From: CAZDWZ01 sp964509425
GTDB taxonomy: Bacteria > Bdellovibrionota_C > UBA2361 > SZUA-149 > CAZDWZ01
DNA length: 21,283 nucleotides
Direction: 5' to 3'
NCBI GenBank assembly: GCA_964509425.1
Contig: CAZDWZ010000030.1
Span: 1-21,283 of the forward strand
Of the stretch, positions 7,755 through 14,456 are shown in pieces. Position 1 is the stretch's first letter. Every line of letters begins with the position of its first letter. A program made the translations under genes and the position numbers. The notes beneath the pieces are model-generated. The model was not told the origin of the DNA and searched no databases. It saw nothing but the letters and a program-made list of their open reading frames with translations.

Positions 7755-8338
7755 TTATGCGAGAACTGAAGTTGACGCACGATTGGATATCCGGTTACTG
7801 GCCGCTGTGGGAGCGCCTTATTCCGGTGCGAGAGTGGATGCGGATTATTGAAATTGGATGTTTCGAAGGACGGTCCACGGTCTGGTTATTGGAAAGGTTT
7901 CCTGCGTCATTCGTTTTCGCGATTGATACGTTCACCGGTGGAAAGGATCACGCTGAGGCTGGGGTGGATATGTCGAAGACGGAAGAACATTTTGATCACA
8001 ACGTCAGTCCGTACAAAGATCGTGTTCGGAAATTTAAGGGCGAGAGTGAGGATGTTCTTCCAAGGATTTGCTGGATGAAGTCCGAGGCGGATTTGATCAT
8101 CATTGATGGTAGTCATCAGGCGCGCGATGTGATGTTTGATGCAGTCGTTTCGTGGCGTCTTTTGAAGCCTCGCGGGATAATCATTTTTGACGATTACGGA
8201 TGGGGTGAAGATCGCCTAATTCATGAAAAACCTCGCCCGGCTATCGATGGATTCATGGCATCGCACTGCGGTGAGTTCGATATTTTGGAGTGCGGTTATC
8301 AAGTGATTCTTCAGAAAAAATGGATTACCCAACCATAG
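7751..8338 (+). CDS. class I SAM-dependent methyltransferase (Methyltransf_24-like)
   Basis: The product is 195 residues from GTG 7751, which overlaps the GT2 stop as GTGA like its neighbours. ATG 7757 (two codons later) and TTG 7745 are alternatives. Motif I is E34-I-G-C-F-E-G-R-S-T, the SAM-binding glycine loop. Motif II is A57-I-D59-T-F-T-G-G. D119-G-S-H122 and F146-D-D148-Y-G-W-G follow, as in sugar O-methyltransferases of the TylF/CmcI-like group, where acidic residues here bind a divalent metal. The neighbours are glycosyltransferases, so O-methylation of a sugar is the likely role. Its C-terminus overlaps the radical SAM gene by 19 bases. Confidence 0.8.
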   Translation: MIMRELKLTHDWISGYWPLWERLIPVREWMRIIEIGCFEGRSTVWLLERFPASFVFAIDTFTGGKDHAEAGVDMSKTEEHFDHNVSPYKDRVRKFKGESEDVLPRICWMKSEADLIIIDGSHQARDVMFDAVVSWRLLKPRGIIIFDDYGWGEDRLIHEKPRPAIDGFMASHCGEFDILECGYQVILQKKWITQP

Positions 8339-9135
8339 TTCAGATCGAGACCGCATCGACGTGCAATGCCTCCTGTTCCTTTTGTCCGCATTCCAAAATG
8401 AATCGGTCGAATGGTGTGAGGATGTCGGATCAGAAGTTTTTATATTTGATTGATCAGATAGCTCGATGGGAGAAGCCGCCGGAGTTTATTTGTCCATTTC
8501 TCACCAATGAACCTTTCGCCGATTCTAGGATCATTTGGTTTTGCGCGCAGATCAATTATTGCCTTCCGAAAACAAAGCTGATTTTTTTCACGAATGGAAC
8601 ACTCTTTTCTGAAGCGGTCCTATTGAAGTTGAATGCAGTGGAGAACATCGAAATGATCCACGTCTCCTGGCACCACGGAAACAAGGAGGATTGGGAAAAG
8701 GAAATGGGGCTCAATTTCGAGGCCGGAATTGCGTCCGTCCAGCGGTTGATAAACTGGAACAAATGGTATGTCCGCATTGGCCGAGTCACCGACGGAAACA
8801 AAGAGAAGGATGCCGCTTTTTTGGATTTTAGTGCGCGCGTTTTCGGTCCGGTAAACACGATGATCGGGATGCGTTACAACTGGAAGGGGGATATCGCGAG
8901 TCCATTTCCATTTGAAGCCTCACAGGATATTCATTGCTCGAGGCACAATACCCTCGTTGTTTTGGCCGATGGCCGGGTTCCTCTTTGCTGCATGGACCAA
9001 AACGGGGATTATGCGCTCGGGGATACGAACAAAAGATCACTGCTGGAGATTTACAACAGTGCGTCCGCTCTGGCGTATCGATCAAAAACGAAGCGCCATA
9101 GTGAACCTTGCAATCGGTGCAACATGAACAGTTAA
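8320..9135 (+). CDS. radical SAM enzyme with SPASM/twitch-like C-terminal cluster domain
   Basis: The product is 271 residues from ATG 8320. A GTG at 8290 would add ten residues but has no ribosome site. C15-x3-C19-x2-C22 is the radical SAM signature that binds the 4Fe-4S cluster cleaving S-adenosylmethionine. N63-E-P-F follows as the usual G/N-E-P strand. The C-terminal part has C206, then C223-C224, then C264-x-x-C267, with the typical L-A-D-G-R-V-P-L-C-C-M-D and G-D strands. This is the layout of a SPASM or shorter twitch domain carrying an auxiliary iron-sulfur cluster. Such enzymes alter peptides, proteins or sugars by radical chemistry. The glycan-gene context favours a sugar substrate (for example epimerisation, dehydration or oxidation), but the reaction is not readable from the sequence. 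The stop lies 8 bases before the next start. Confidence 0.85.
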   Translation: MDYPTIVQIETASTCNASCSFCPHSKMNRSNGVRMSDQKFLYLIDQIARWEKPPEFICPFLTNEPFADSRIIWFCAQINYCLPKTKLIFFTNGTLFSEAVLLKLNAVENIEMIHVSWHHGNKEDWEKEMGLNFEAGIASVQRLINWNKWYVRIGRVTDGNKEKDAAFLDFSARVFGPVNTMIGMRYNWKGDIASPFPFEASQDIHCSRHNTLVVLADGRVPLCCMDQNGDYALGDTNKRSLLEIYNSASALAYRSKTKRHSEPCNRCNMNS

Positions 9136-9143
9136 AGGATAAA

Positions 9144-9890
9144 ATGATTCGATCGATACAGTTGGGGCCATACCACTTTTTTGCCGATGATTCCTCGCGG
9201 CCTGGGTTGGACATCTTGCAGAACGGTTTCAACTATGAAATGCACGTGGTTGCGGAGTTGCGGAAGTGGATCCCATCAGCTCGCGGCTTTCTGGACATTG
9301 GGGCCAATTGTGGGATTCACTCCATGATCGCCAAGACTATCCAGCCAGAAATCCCTGTCGTGTGCGTGGAGGTGTCGCGGTACAATTTGAATCTGCTGCT
9401 GCGAAACATCGTTTCGAACCAAGTGAAGAACATCACGGTTCTTCCATTTGCAGCTTCAGACCAGAGTCGAATTGTTCGCACGAACATGCACGAACCGAAT
9501 ATGTGCGTGTCGCTTCAGGGGCATCCGGACAGTGAGGATTATCCATGGCTGGCGTCGGCGCTTCCGCTTGATTTGTTTAAACTACCGCCAATTGATTTGA
9601 TCAAAATCGACATCGAAGGTTTTGAAATCAATGCACTGAATGGGGCCATCGGATTGATCCGTCAGCATCGGCCCAGGATTATTTTTGAGTTTTGTCCTGA
9701 GATTACGCATCGATCCGAGGTGACGCCTGTGGAGATGTTGGACTGGTTCATCAATAAGGGATATCGATTAACTGTCCTTGATTATCTTCCCGGGATGCGC
9801 CGCGAATGTTCATCGGCAGCGGAGGTGATGGAGCATATTGCGAACACGTCAAAATGGATTGCGGATTTGCTTGCGGAGCCAGTGAATTGA
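9144..9890 (+). CDS. FkbM-family methyltransferase
   Basis: The product is 248 residues from ATG 9144, with AAGGA at 9135-9139, 4 bases upstream. An ATG at 9108 lies inside the radical SAM gene and has no such site. FkbM motifs are clear: F49-L-D-I-G-A-N-C-G-I-H-S (SAM loop), C74-V-E-V-S (motif II acidic residue), and L152-I-K-I-D-I-E-G-F-E followed by H175-R-P-R-I-I-F-E-F. The family performs O-methylation, often on sugars of surface polysaccharides and natural products. It is the last gene of the operon, 46 bases before the terminator stem, and would cap or tailor the glycan built by the three transferases. Confidence 0.88.
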   Translation: MIRSIQLGPYHFFADDSSRPGLDILQNGFNYEMHVVAELRKWIPSARGFLDIGANCGIHSMIAKTIQPEIPVVCVEVSRYNLNLLLRNIVSNQVKNITVLPFAASDQSRIVRTNMHEPNMCVSLQGHPDSEDYPWLASALPLDLFKLPPIDLIKIDIEGFEINALNGAIGLIRQHRPRIIFEFCPEITHRSEVTPVEMLDWFINKGYRLTVLDYLPGMRRECSSAAEVMEHIANTSKWIADLLAEPVN

Positions 9891-9936
9891 TGGCACAGTT
9901 TTAATCGCATACGTTGTCATGATGATCCTGTAGTTC

Positions 9937-9968
9937 CCCCCGGCTCGCCCAAGCCGGGGGTTTTCTTT
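9937..9968 (+). terminator. strong intrinsic terminator closing the glycan operon
   Basis: CCCCCGGCT at 9937-9945 pairs perfectly with AGCCGGGGG at 9952-9960 around a six-base loop, followed by TTTTCTTTT. Nine mostly G-C pairs and a T-run make a textbook Rho-independent terminator. It separates the FkbM gene from the tail-fibre genes and shows that the cassette is its own transcription unit. Confidence 0.93.
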
Positions 9969-9996
9969 TGCCCTGATTCCGGATTCGTGTTATTCC
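9968..9996 (+). promoter_or_regulatory. promoter-like elements for the fibre gene block
   Basis: TTGCCC at 9968-9973, starting at the end of the terminator T-run, and TATTCC at 9991-9996 are 17 bases apart. The second box ends 7 bases before ATG 10004, which has no Shine-Dalgarno. A new promoter is expected after the terminator, which raises the likelihood somewhat, but the -10 match is poor. Confidence 0.3.
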
Positions 9997-10003
9997 CCGT
10001 GGT

Positions 10004-10246
10004 ATGCCGGTAGCCGCGCCAGTTACGCCCGCTGAAGCCCGATCACTGATCATCCGGGAAAGTGACACTGTTTGTGATGCCATTGTGAAGCTCTTGAAGA
10101 TCGCCGTGGCCGCGTGGAAGCTGGTGAAATTCAAATACACCGCATCCGGGGCATTGTCGGCGGATTACCGGACGATGATGTGCGCCGCGGATTGTCCGGC
10201 GGCTGGCGAGATAGGAAGCACAACGAGTGATAATCCTCCTACATGA
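10004..10246 (+). CDS. small virion-associated protein with CAAxC motif (paralogue of the fibre N-terminal domain)
   Basis: The product is 80 residues. Residues about 20-65 align by eye with residues 17-64 of the tail fibre encoded at 10469: C24 with C21, K29-L-L with K26-L-L, W38 with W38, F43-x-Y with F41-x-Y, L51 with L50, Y55 with Y54, and C60-A-A-x-C64 with C59-A-A-x-C63. The C-terminal 15 residues are disordered-looking. This suggests a shared docking or oligomerisation module, and the small protein may sit at the same virion site as the fibre base. The gene is first after the terminator and overlaps the next start (ATGA at 10243). The function is otherwise unknown. Confidence 0.7.
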   Translation: MPVAAPVTPAEARSLIIRESDTVCDAIVKLLKIAVAAWKLVKFKYTASGALSADYRTMMCAADCPAAGEIGSTTSDNPPT

Positions 10247-10482
10247 AAAGACGAAATTTCCTTAAATCTCTCGGTGGCGCAGTGGCAGCAGCGTTATTAC
10301 CGTTTGTTGCTCCAATTAAATTGGGTGTTCCGAAAGGGGAAGAGATCGATACGTCTGGGAATGAATTTCCAATTTGGTTTGAGGCCAGAAGGGCATACGT
10401 TTGCTACGACGAAGGGTATTTGGAGGCGATGCGTAAGATTAATTTTGATGCGGTAAAGGAGGTTTTCGGTGTCAGCGCCTAA
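10243..10482 (+). CDS. small protein with Tat (twin-arginine)-type signal
   Basis: The product is 79 residues, starting at ATG 10243 inside the previous stop. The N-terminus reads M-K-R3-R4-N-F-L-K, a strong match to the Tat motif (S/T-R-R-x-F-L-K), followed by a hydrophobic stretch G-G-A-V-A-A-A-L-L-P-F-V-A-P (about 11-24). No clear A-x-A cleavage site follows the hydrophobic stretch. It may be an uncleaved anchor, or the hydrophobic stretch may have another use in virion assembly. The mature part (25-79) holds an aromatic/charged segment (F-P-I-W-F-E-A-R-R-A-Y-V) and one Cys. The gene overlaps the fibre gene by 14 bases, so the three genes 10004-12046 form one translational unit. I do not recognise the family. 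Confidence 0.7.
   Translation: MKRRNFLKSLGGAVAAALLPFVAPIKLGVPKGEEIDTSGNEFPIWFEARRAYVCYDEGYLEAMRKINFDAVKEVFGVSA
10455..10462 (+). promoter_or_regulatory. strong Shine-Dalgarno fixing the fibre start at GTG 10469
   Basis: AAAGGAGG lies 6 bases before GTG 10469, an ideal spacing, and decides for this GTG start. It also shows that the translating host uses a standard anti-Shine-Dalgarno, which makes the genes lacking any such site stand out. Confidence 0.85.
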
Positions 10483-12046
10483 TCCGTCTTTCTTCAAAAA
10501 TCTGATTCCCGGAGCAACGTCTTCGCTCTGCGAAAAGTTCAATAAGCTTTTGGTCGGGCTGTCCCAGGGATTCGCGGATTGGGTGGCCTTCGAATACAGC
10601 GAGGACGGCCAGAGCTTGACCGATGAATATATCACCCTCCTTTGTGCCGCGCAGTGCAATGGGTCTGCTGGTGGGGGTGGTAGCGGCGGCACCACGAATC
10701 CGAACATGCCGACGCCAACCGGGGTGACAGCATCCGATGGGACATATTCTTCGAAGGTGCGCGTGACGTGGAACGCGGTGACGCCGCCGACTGGAAGCGT
10801 TTCGAACTACTACGTGTATCGATCGCTTTCGACCAATACCGATCCGTCCCTGGCCACATTGATCGCCACAGTCTCCGGGGCCACATATTCCTACGATGAT
10901 TCTTCCGTGACAGCGGGGATCAGTTACAACTATTGGGTGAAAGCCACCAACGGGACGGATACTTCGGCATTCGGGGGGCCGGATGCTGGATATGCGACGG
11001 CTTATGCCGAGACGCTGGCGGCGCCGTTCGATCTGCAATGTTCGAAGGGGTTCAGCGAAACGACGTCCGGATTGATTGCCATCGTCTTCACCGCGCCTGG
11101 CGGGACGAGTGCCGTTGATCTTTACCGGCATACCTCAAACGATTCCAGCGCAGCCACATTGGTCCATGCGGATATTGTTTGTGGTGACACGACCACGTCA
11201 GAGTTTACGCCGGCGGATGGGACTGGGGTGAACAATTCGGGCGGGACGGAATTGACGGTTTACGATCAGCCGCCAGATGGGGCTACCAAGTATTACTATT
11301 GGGTCAAATGTAAGACTTCGGCACCGCCTCAGATTTCTGGCTTTTCGAATGGTGATGATGGTTGGGTCCAAATTGGAACCGGTGATTCCGGTGTGGCTTT
11401 AAGGCAGACGAAGACGACTGGTTCCGCCGTGGTTGTCCCAGGTGGGTGCAATCACATGCGAATCGTTTTGTGGGGTGGTGGAGGGGCCGGCGCGGGCGGT
11501 TCCGCGTTTTATGGTGGTGGTGGTGGTGCCGGTGGCGATGTCCTGCTTGCCGAGGTCGATGTCACGCCGTTGGAAGCGTGGACATTTTCTCAAGAGTTCT
11601 TCGTGAATTTGTCAGCTTCGTTTGGCAATCCCGCGGCGGCTACTCCGTTGAGCGGCCTTTACAGCTACGAAGGGAAAGCTTCGATCCTCACTCGAGACTC
11701 GGATTCGAAAAAGATCATCTGTCTGGGCGGTGGGTCCGGTCTTTATTCGTCTTCCGGTAGCGGCAGTGGCGGGCCGCGCCCGTCCGGGTCCGTGATCCAG
11801 TCCGGCATCAATGCCAGTTATGCGGTTCTCCGGGGCAAGGCCGGGGAAGCGGCGGTTGGCAGCCGGGGCGGTCGGGGCGGTGCTGCGTTTGGCTGGTTCT
11901 CAACTCCGCCGGCGCATTACCTGGCCGGTTCCTTTACTGGGGATGGAGATGCCAACGGAAGCGGTGGTGGCGGGTCATCGGTGGCTGGAACGGTTACCGG
12001 TGGTAGCAATGCGGTCGGGAAGTTGATCGTCGCGTTTTACACTTAA
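10469..12046 (+). CDS. tail fibre / receptor-binding protein: CAAxC base, two FN3-like domains, glycine-rich tip
   Basis: The product is 525 residues, starting at GTG 10469. Residues 17-64 are the CAAxC module shared with the small protein at 10004, followed by a Gly/Ser linker (66-75). Residues about 80-180 are a fibronectin type III domain (P-T-G-V-T-A-S-D start, V-R-V-T-W, Y-Y-V-Y-R, Y-N-Y-W-V-K-A). Residues about 184-300 look like a second, diverged FN3. Residues about 320-525 form a glycine-rich domain: V-V-V-P-G-G-C-N-H-M then W335-G-G-G-G-A, G349-G-G-G-A-G-G, G467-G-R-G-G, and G499-G-G-G. This resembles phage fibre-tip domains made of packed polyglycine II helices that contact host receptors. 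The N-terminus probably anchors to the virion and the C-terminus binds the host. It lies directly before the nozzle-like gene. Confidence 0.82.
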   Translation: MSAPNPSFFKNLIPGATSSLCEKFNKLLVGLSQGFADWVAFEYSEDGQSLTDEYITLLCAAQCNGSAGGGGSGGTTNPNMPTPTGVTASDGTYSSKVRVTWNAVTPPTGSVSNYYVYRSLSTNTDPSLATLIATVSGATYSYDDSSVTAGISYNYWVKATNGTDTSAFGGPDAGYATAYAETLAAPFDLQCSKGFSETTSGLIAIVFTAPGGTSAVDLYRHTSNDSSAATLVHADIVCGDTTTSEFTPADGTGVNNSGGTELTVYDQPPDGATKYYYWVKCKTSAPPQISGFSNGDDGWVQIGTGDSGVALRQTKTTGSAVVVPGGCNHMRIVLWGGGGAGAGGSAFYGGGGGAGGDVLLAEVDVTPLEAWTFSQEFFVNLSASFGNPAAATPLSGLYSYEGKASILTRDSDSKKIICLGGGSGLYSSSGSGSGGPRPSGSVIQSGINASYAVLRGKAGEAAVGSRGGRGGAAFGWFSTPPAHYLAGSFTGDGDANGSGGGGSSVAGTVTGGSNAVGKLIVAFYT

Positions 12047-12050
12047 TCTC

Positions 12051-14057
12051 ATGCCGGTTCAAACAAAACCACTGATGATCCAGCCGGCCATCGGCTTAGG
12101 GCTTGATGCCCGGTCGAATCCATCTGAGGTGGACCTTGGCACTTGGCGGCATCTTCTTAATTTCGGAGTCACCGCCAAGGGGCGGTTGTGCCGCATCCCG
12201 GGCTGGGACAAGTTCCTGACTGCCACCGAATACAACAATGCGGATTTGCACGATCAGCTTCTCTCTGAAACCGGTTTCCCATCTCGTTTGCCGGTGACAT
12301 TTCTTTTCGAAGCGGTGTCGACCAGGAAGAGCACGAAGCTGATTGCCGGCACGCAGAACGCTTTGTATGCCCAAAATTCGGGAACTGGAAATTGGAAGGT
12401 TATCAGTGACCGCCTCGGGGCGGATGGCGCGCGGTGGCGCGCGGCACAGTTGAATGATTCCGTGATCTTCACCAATAACGTGGACAAGCCGGTGGTGTGG
12501 CTGTTCGACCAGGGTGTGACCGAGGCTAATGATCAATCGGTGGCCACGATTGAAGACTTGGACGAAATTGGCATTTCCAAAGTTGGGACAGTTATCGTTT
12601 GGCAGGGGACCGTGTTCCTTATGAACGTGACGGTTAATGGGGCGGTGCAATCGGCCAGTGTGTTTTGGAGCAATTACCAAAAACCGCTGGATTGGATACC
12701 GAATGAAGGATCAACTGCAGGAAGTTCGGACCTTGGCTACGGGGAAACGATCTTGAATGCCATCCCTCTCGGCAATCGGTTGCTGATCTTTACTGATCGC
12801 GGGATTTGGGAATGCCAAGCTGTTGGTGGGGAACAGGTCTTTGCGTTCACGAAGCGGTACGATCCAGTGAAAGGCGAGGCGTGCCTGTTTTATCCAAACA
12901 CGTTGGTGAGTAAAGGTGATGAGATCGTTTACCTCGGCATTGACGGCATTTATGCCTATTCGTTCTACGTGACCAAGCCACAGCGGGTGGAGTGGATGCA
13001 CAAAGCCAGCTCCTTGATGTTCGATTACATTAATCGCAACGACTGCCTGGCGCACGTGGCTGCGTACAATTCTCAGCGGAAAGAAATCCTTTTCAGTTAT
13101 GCGAAAAATGACGAATCGATCCCCAGCGAAACATTGGTCTGCAACGCGGAGTATCCGTGGGCTTACATCCTGGACCATGGGTTTTCGGCGATGGTCAATT
13201 TCACGGCTCGGTCGAGTTCGCAAACCATTCGTGATTTCTTTTTAGCCCACTGCATTTGCGATGAATCCGGCTTGGATACGTACTGGTCGCAGTTCACAAA
13301 GGAGGGCGGTTACTGCGAGGCACCTGAAACGATTACGTGCAATCAGACACCAGCTTCGATCTTTACAGTCACTGAAAAGGAGATCGAGTACCTCGATGAA
13401 TCTGTAACGACGGAGGATTATGATGCCGCGGAAGCCGATGAAGATTCTTTGTGTGCCATTCTTGGTGATGTCACTCTCGGCAGCTTGTGCGAATCCGAAA
13501 TTCGACAGGATGAATGCAGCTCTGGACTGCGCTTCGTGGTGGCGTCGAGCACGGATTATTGCCTCAAAGAATTTTCGCAAAATTATTACCGCGAGCAGTG
13601 CGCTACCTTCACAGGTTGCGGATCCTACAATCGGTTGGGGTATCGTAGTCGGTTACGGTCTGGACCCATCACGGCGGGCGACTATCAGAATAATAAGGAG
13701 ATCAGCCGGCTTGAACTCGAGGCCAGCTCTTCCGTTCAGACAACTCCAAGCCAGTTTGGCTTACGCATTGGGCGCCATTCCCAGGCGGTAGATCCAAACT
13801 ATGACGATTGCGGGATTGTTTGGGACGATCAGGACCCGGTCGATATTGAATGCCTCGGGGAAGTCAGTGCGGCCACGCATATTGCTGAGAACACAATTCC
13901 CAGCAAGACGTACGACTGGCCGTTGTATTACGAGGCGAAGTATCTCTATTTCGAATTGAGCGTTGAAAATTCCAATGTGTTTCCGGTGGATACCGGCGGG
14001 GCGACGTGCATCAGTTGGTTCACGCTGAACATGCGCCCGATCCAAACGAGGTGGTAA
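12051..14057 (+). CDS. nozzle-like tail protein (T7 gp12 / P22 gp10 type)
   Basis: The product is 668 residues. The N-terminal opening has D-L-G-T-W-R-H-L-L-N-F and then G-R-L-C-R-I-P-G-W-D. It is followed by repeated beta-propeller-like blades (for example L-I-A-G-T-Q-N-A-L-Y-A, V-I-F-T-N-N, V-F-L-M-N-V, L-L-I-F-T-D-R-G-I-W, I-V-Y-L-G-I-D-G-I-Y), as in podoviral tail-tube nozzle and packaged-DNA-stabilising proteins. These sit below the adaptor and form the tail channel. Length and place, between adaptor/fibre genes and ejection proteins, fit. The C-terminal half is unusually cysteine-rich: I count 14 cysteines between about residue 365 and the end. No Shine-Dalgarno precedes ATG 12051. The assignment is from style and gene order, not from a sequence match. 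Confidence 0.7.
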   Translation: MPVQTKPLMIQPAIGLGLDARSNPSEVDLGTWRHLLNFGVTAKGRLCRIPGWDKFLTATEYNNADLHDQLLSETGFPSRLPVTFLFEAVSTRKSTKLIAGTQNALYAQNSGTGNWKVISDRLGADGARWRAAQLNDSVIFTNNVDKPVVWLFDQGVTEANDQSVATIEDLDEIGISKVGTVIVWQGTVFLMNVTVNGAVQSASVFWSNYQKPLDWIPNEGSTAGSSDLGYGETILNAIPLGNRLLIFTDRGIWECQAVGGEQVFAFTKRYDPVKGEACLFYPNTLVSKGDEIVYLGIDGIYAYSFYVTKPQRVEWMHKASSLMFDYINRNDCLAHVAAYNSQRKEILFSYAKNDESIPSETLVCNAEYPWAYILDHGFSAMVNFTARSSSQTIRDFFLAHCICDESGLDTYWSQFTKEGGYCEAPETITCNQTPASIFTVTEKEIEYLDESVTTEDYDAAEADEDSLCAILGDVTLGSLCESEIRQDECSSGLRFVVASSTDYCLKEFSQNYYREQCATFTGCGSYNRLGYRSRLRSGPITAGDYQNNKEISRLELEASSSVQTTPSQFGLRIGRHSQAVDPNYDDCGIVWDDQDPVDIECLGEVSAATHIAENTIPSKTYDWPLYYEAKYLYFELSVENSNVFPVDTGGATCISWFTLNMRPIQTRW

Positions 14058-14058
14058 A

Positions 14059-14253
14059 GTGGAATTCAATAAAAAATCTGCCACTAAAAAATTGGAGAAT
14101 CTTCCGAAGTTTTGGCTTCAGCCAAATCCGAATTCACTCATGCAACGTTGTCCTGAGTATCGAAAGTTTGTTGAAGACATGTTTTCAAAGGTGGGGCAGG
14201 ATGTTAACCCATTAAATGCCAGCGCCAGCAACCAGCCAGGCTCAGAAGTTTGA
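14059..14253 (+). CDS. small phage hypothetical protein
   Basis: The product is 64 residues, starting at GTG 14059 one base after the previous stop, with GAGGTGG at 14048-14054 ending 4 bases before it. It has a basic N-terminus (K-K-S-A-T-K-K-L-E) and a short helical middle, with no signal or membrane segment. It overlaps the next small gene by 38 bases in another frame. The ribosome site and tight spacing support it as real. Function unknown. Confidence 0.55.
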   Translation: MEFNKKSATKKLENLPKFWLQPNPNSLMQRCPEYRKFVEDMFSKVGQDVNPLNASASNQPGSEV

Positions 14254-14413
14254 GCGTGAACGCCCGCGGGTGATTGCTCAGCCGCCACCGCCTTTTCCCC
14301 GTCTGCCTCAGAAGTTTGTGGAACGATACGATAAGGAGACCCAAGAGGTGTTGAACGGTTATTCCGATCAGTGCCAGGAATGGGTCCGTAAGTACGTGAC
14401 CGGGCAATCCTGA
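14216..14413 (+). CDS. small proline-rich phage hypothetical protein
   Basis: The product is 65 residues from ATG 14216. It has a Q-P-P-P-P-F-P-R-L-P segment at about 22-31, then a charged helix (F-V-E-R-Y-D-K-E-T-Q-E-V-L) and a Trp. It starts within the preceding small gene, in the +1 frame relative to it. A GGGGCAGGA stretch is about 15 bases upstream, too far to be a good ribosome site. It may be a separate gene coupled to the one before, or the C-terminal part of a frameshifted fusion. It lies before the ejection-protein genes, so a small virion or scaffold role is possible, but I cannot assign one. Confidence 0.5.
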   Translation: MPAPATSQAQKFERERPRVIAQPPPPFPRLPQKFVERYDKETQEVLNGYSDQCQEWVRKYVTGQS

Positions 14414-14420
14414 TGTTTAC

Positions 14421-14450
14421 TTGCTGAACGGTCGGGTTTTGGCTTACTCT
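14421..14450 (+). promoter_or_regulatory. promoter-like elements before the first ejection-protein gene
   Basis: TTGCTG at 14421-14426 and TACTCT at 14445-14450 are 18 bases apart. The second ends 6 bases before ATG 14457, which lacks a Shine-Dalgarno. It has the same layout as at 662, 5032, 9968 and 16800. Confidence 0.25.
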
Positions 14451-14456
14451 GCCTTC

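Noticed and set aside
5067..9890. Cassette as a glycosylated peptide (RiPP/glycocin) biosynthesis cluster
   Set aside because: Radical SAM plus GT2 plus methyltransferases prompted the idea, but there is no precursor-like small gene, protease or exporter, and three glycosyltransferases of different folds fit a surface glycan better.
11513..11527. Five GGT triplets as a variable repeat
   Set aside because: Short, in frame, and explained by selection for glycine in the fibre tip.
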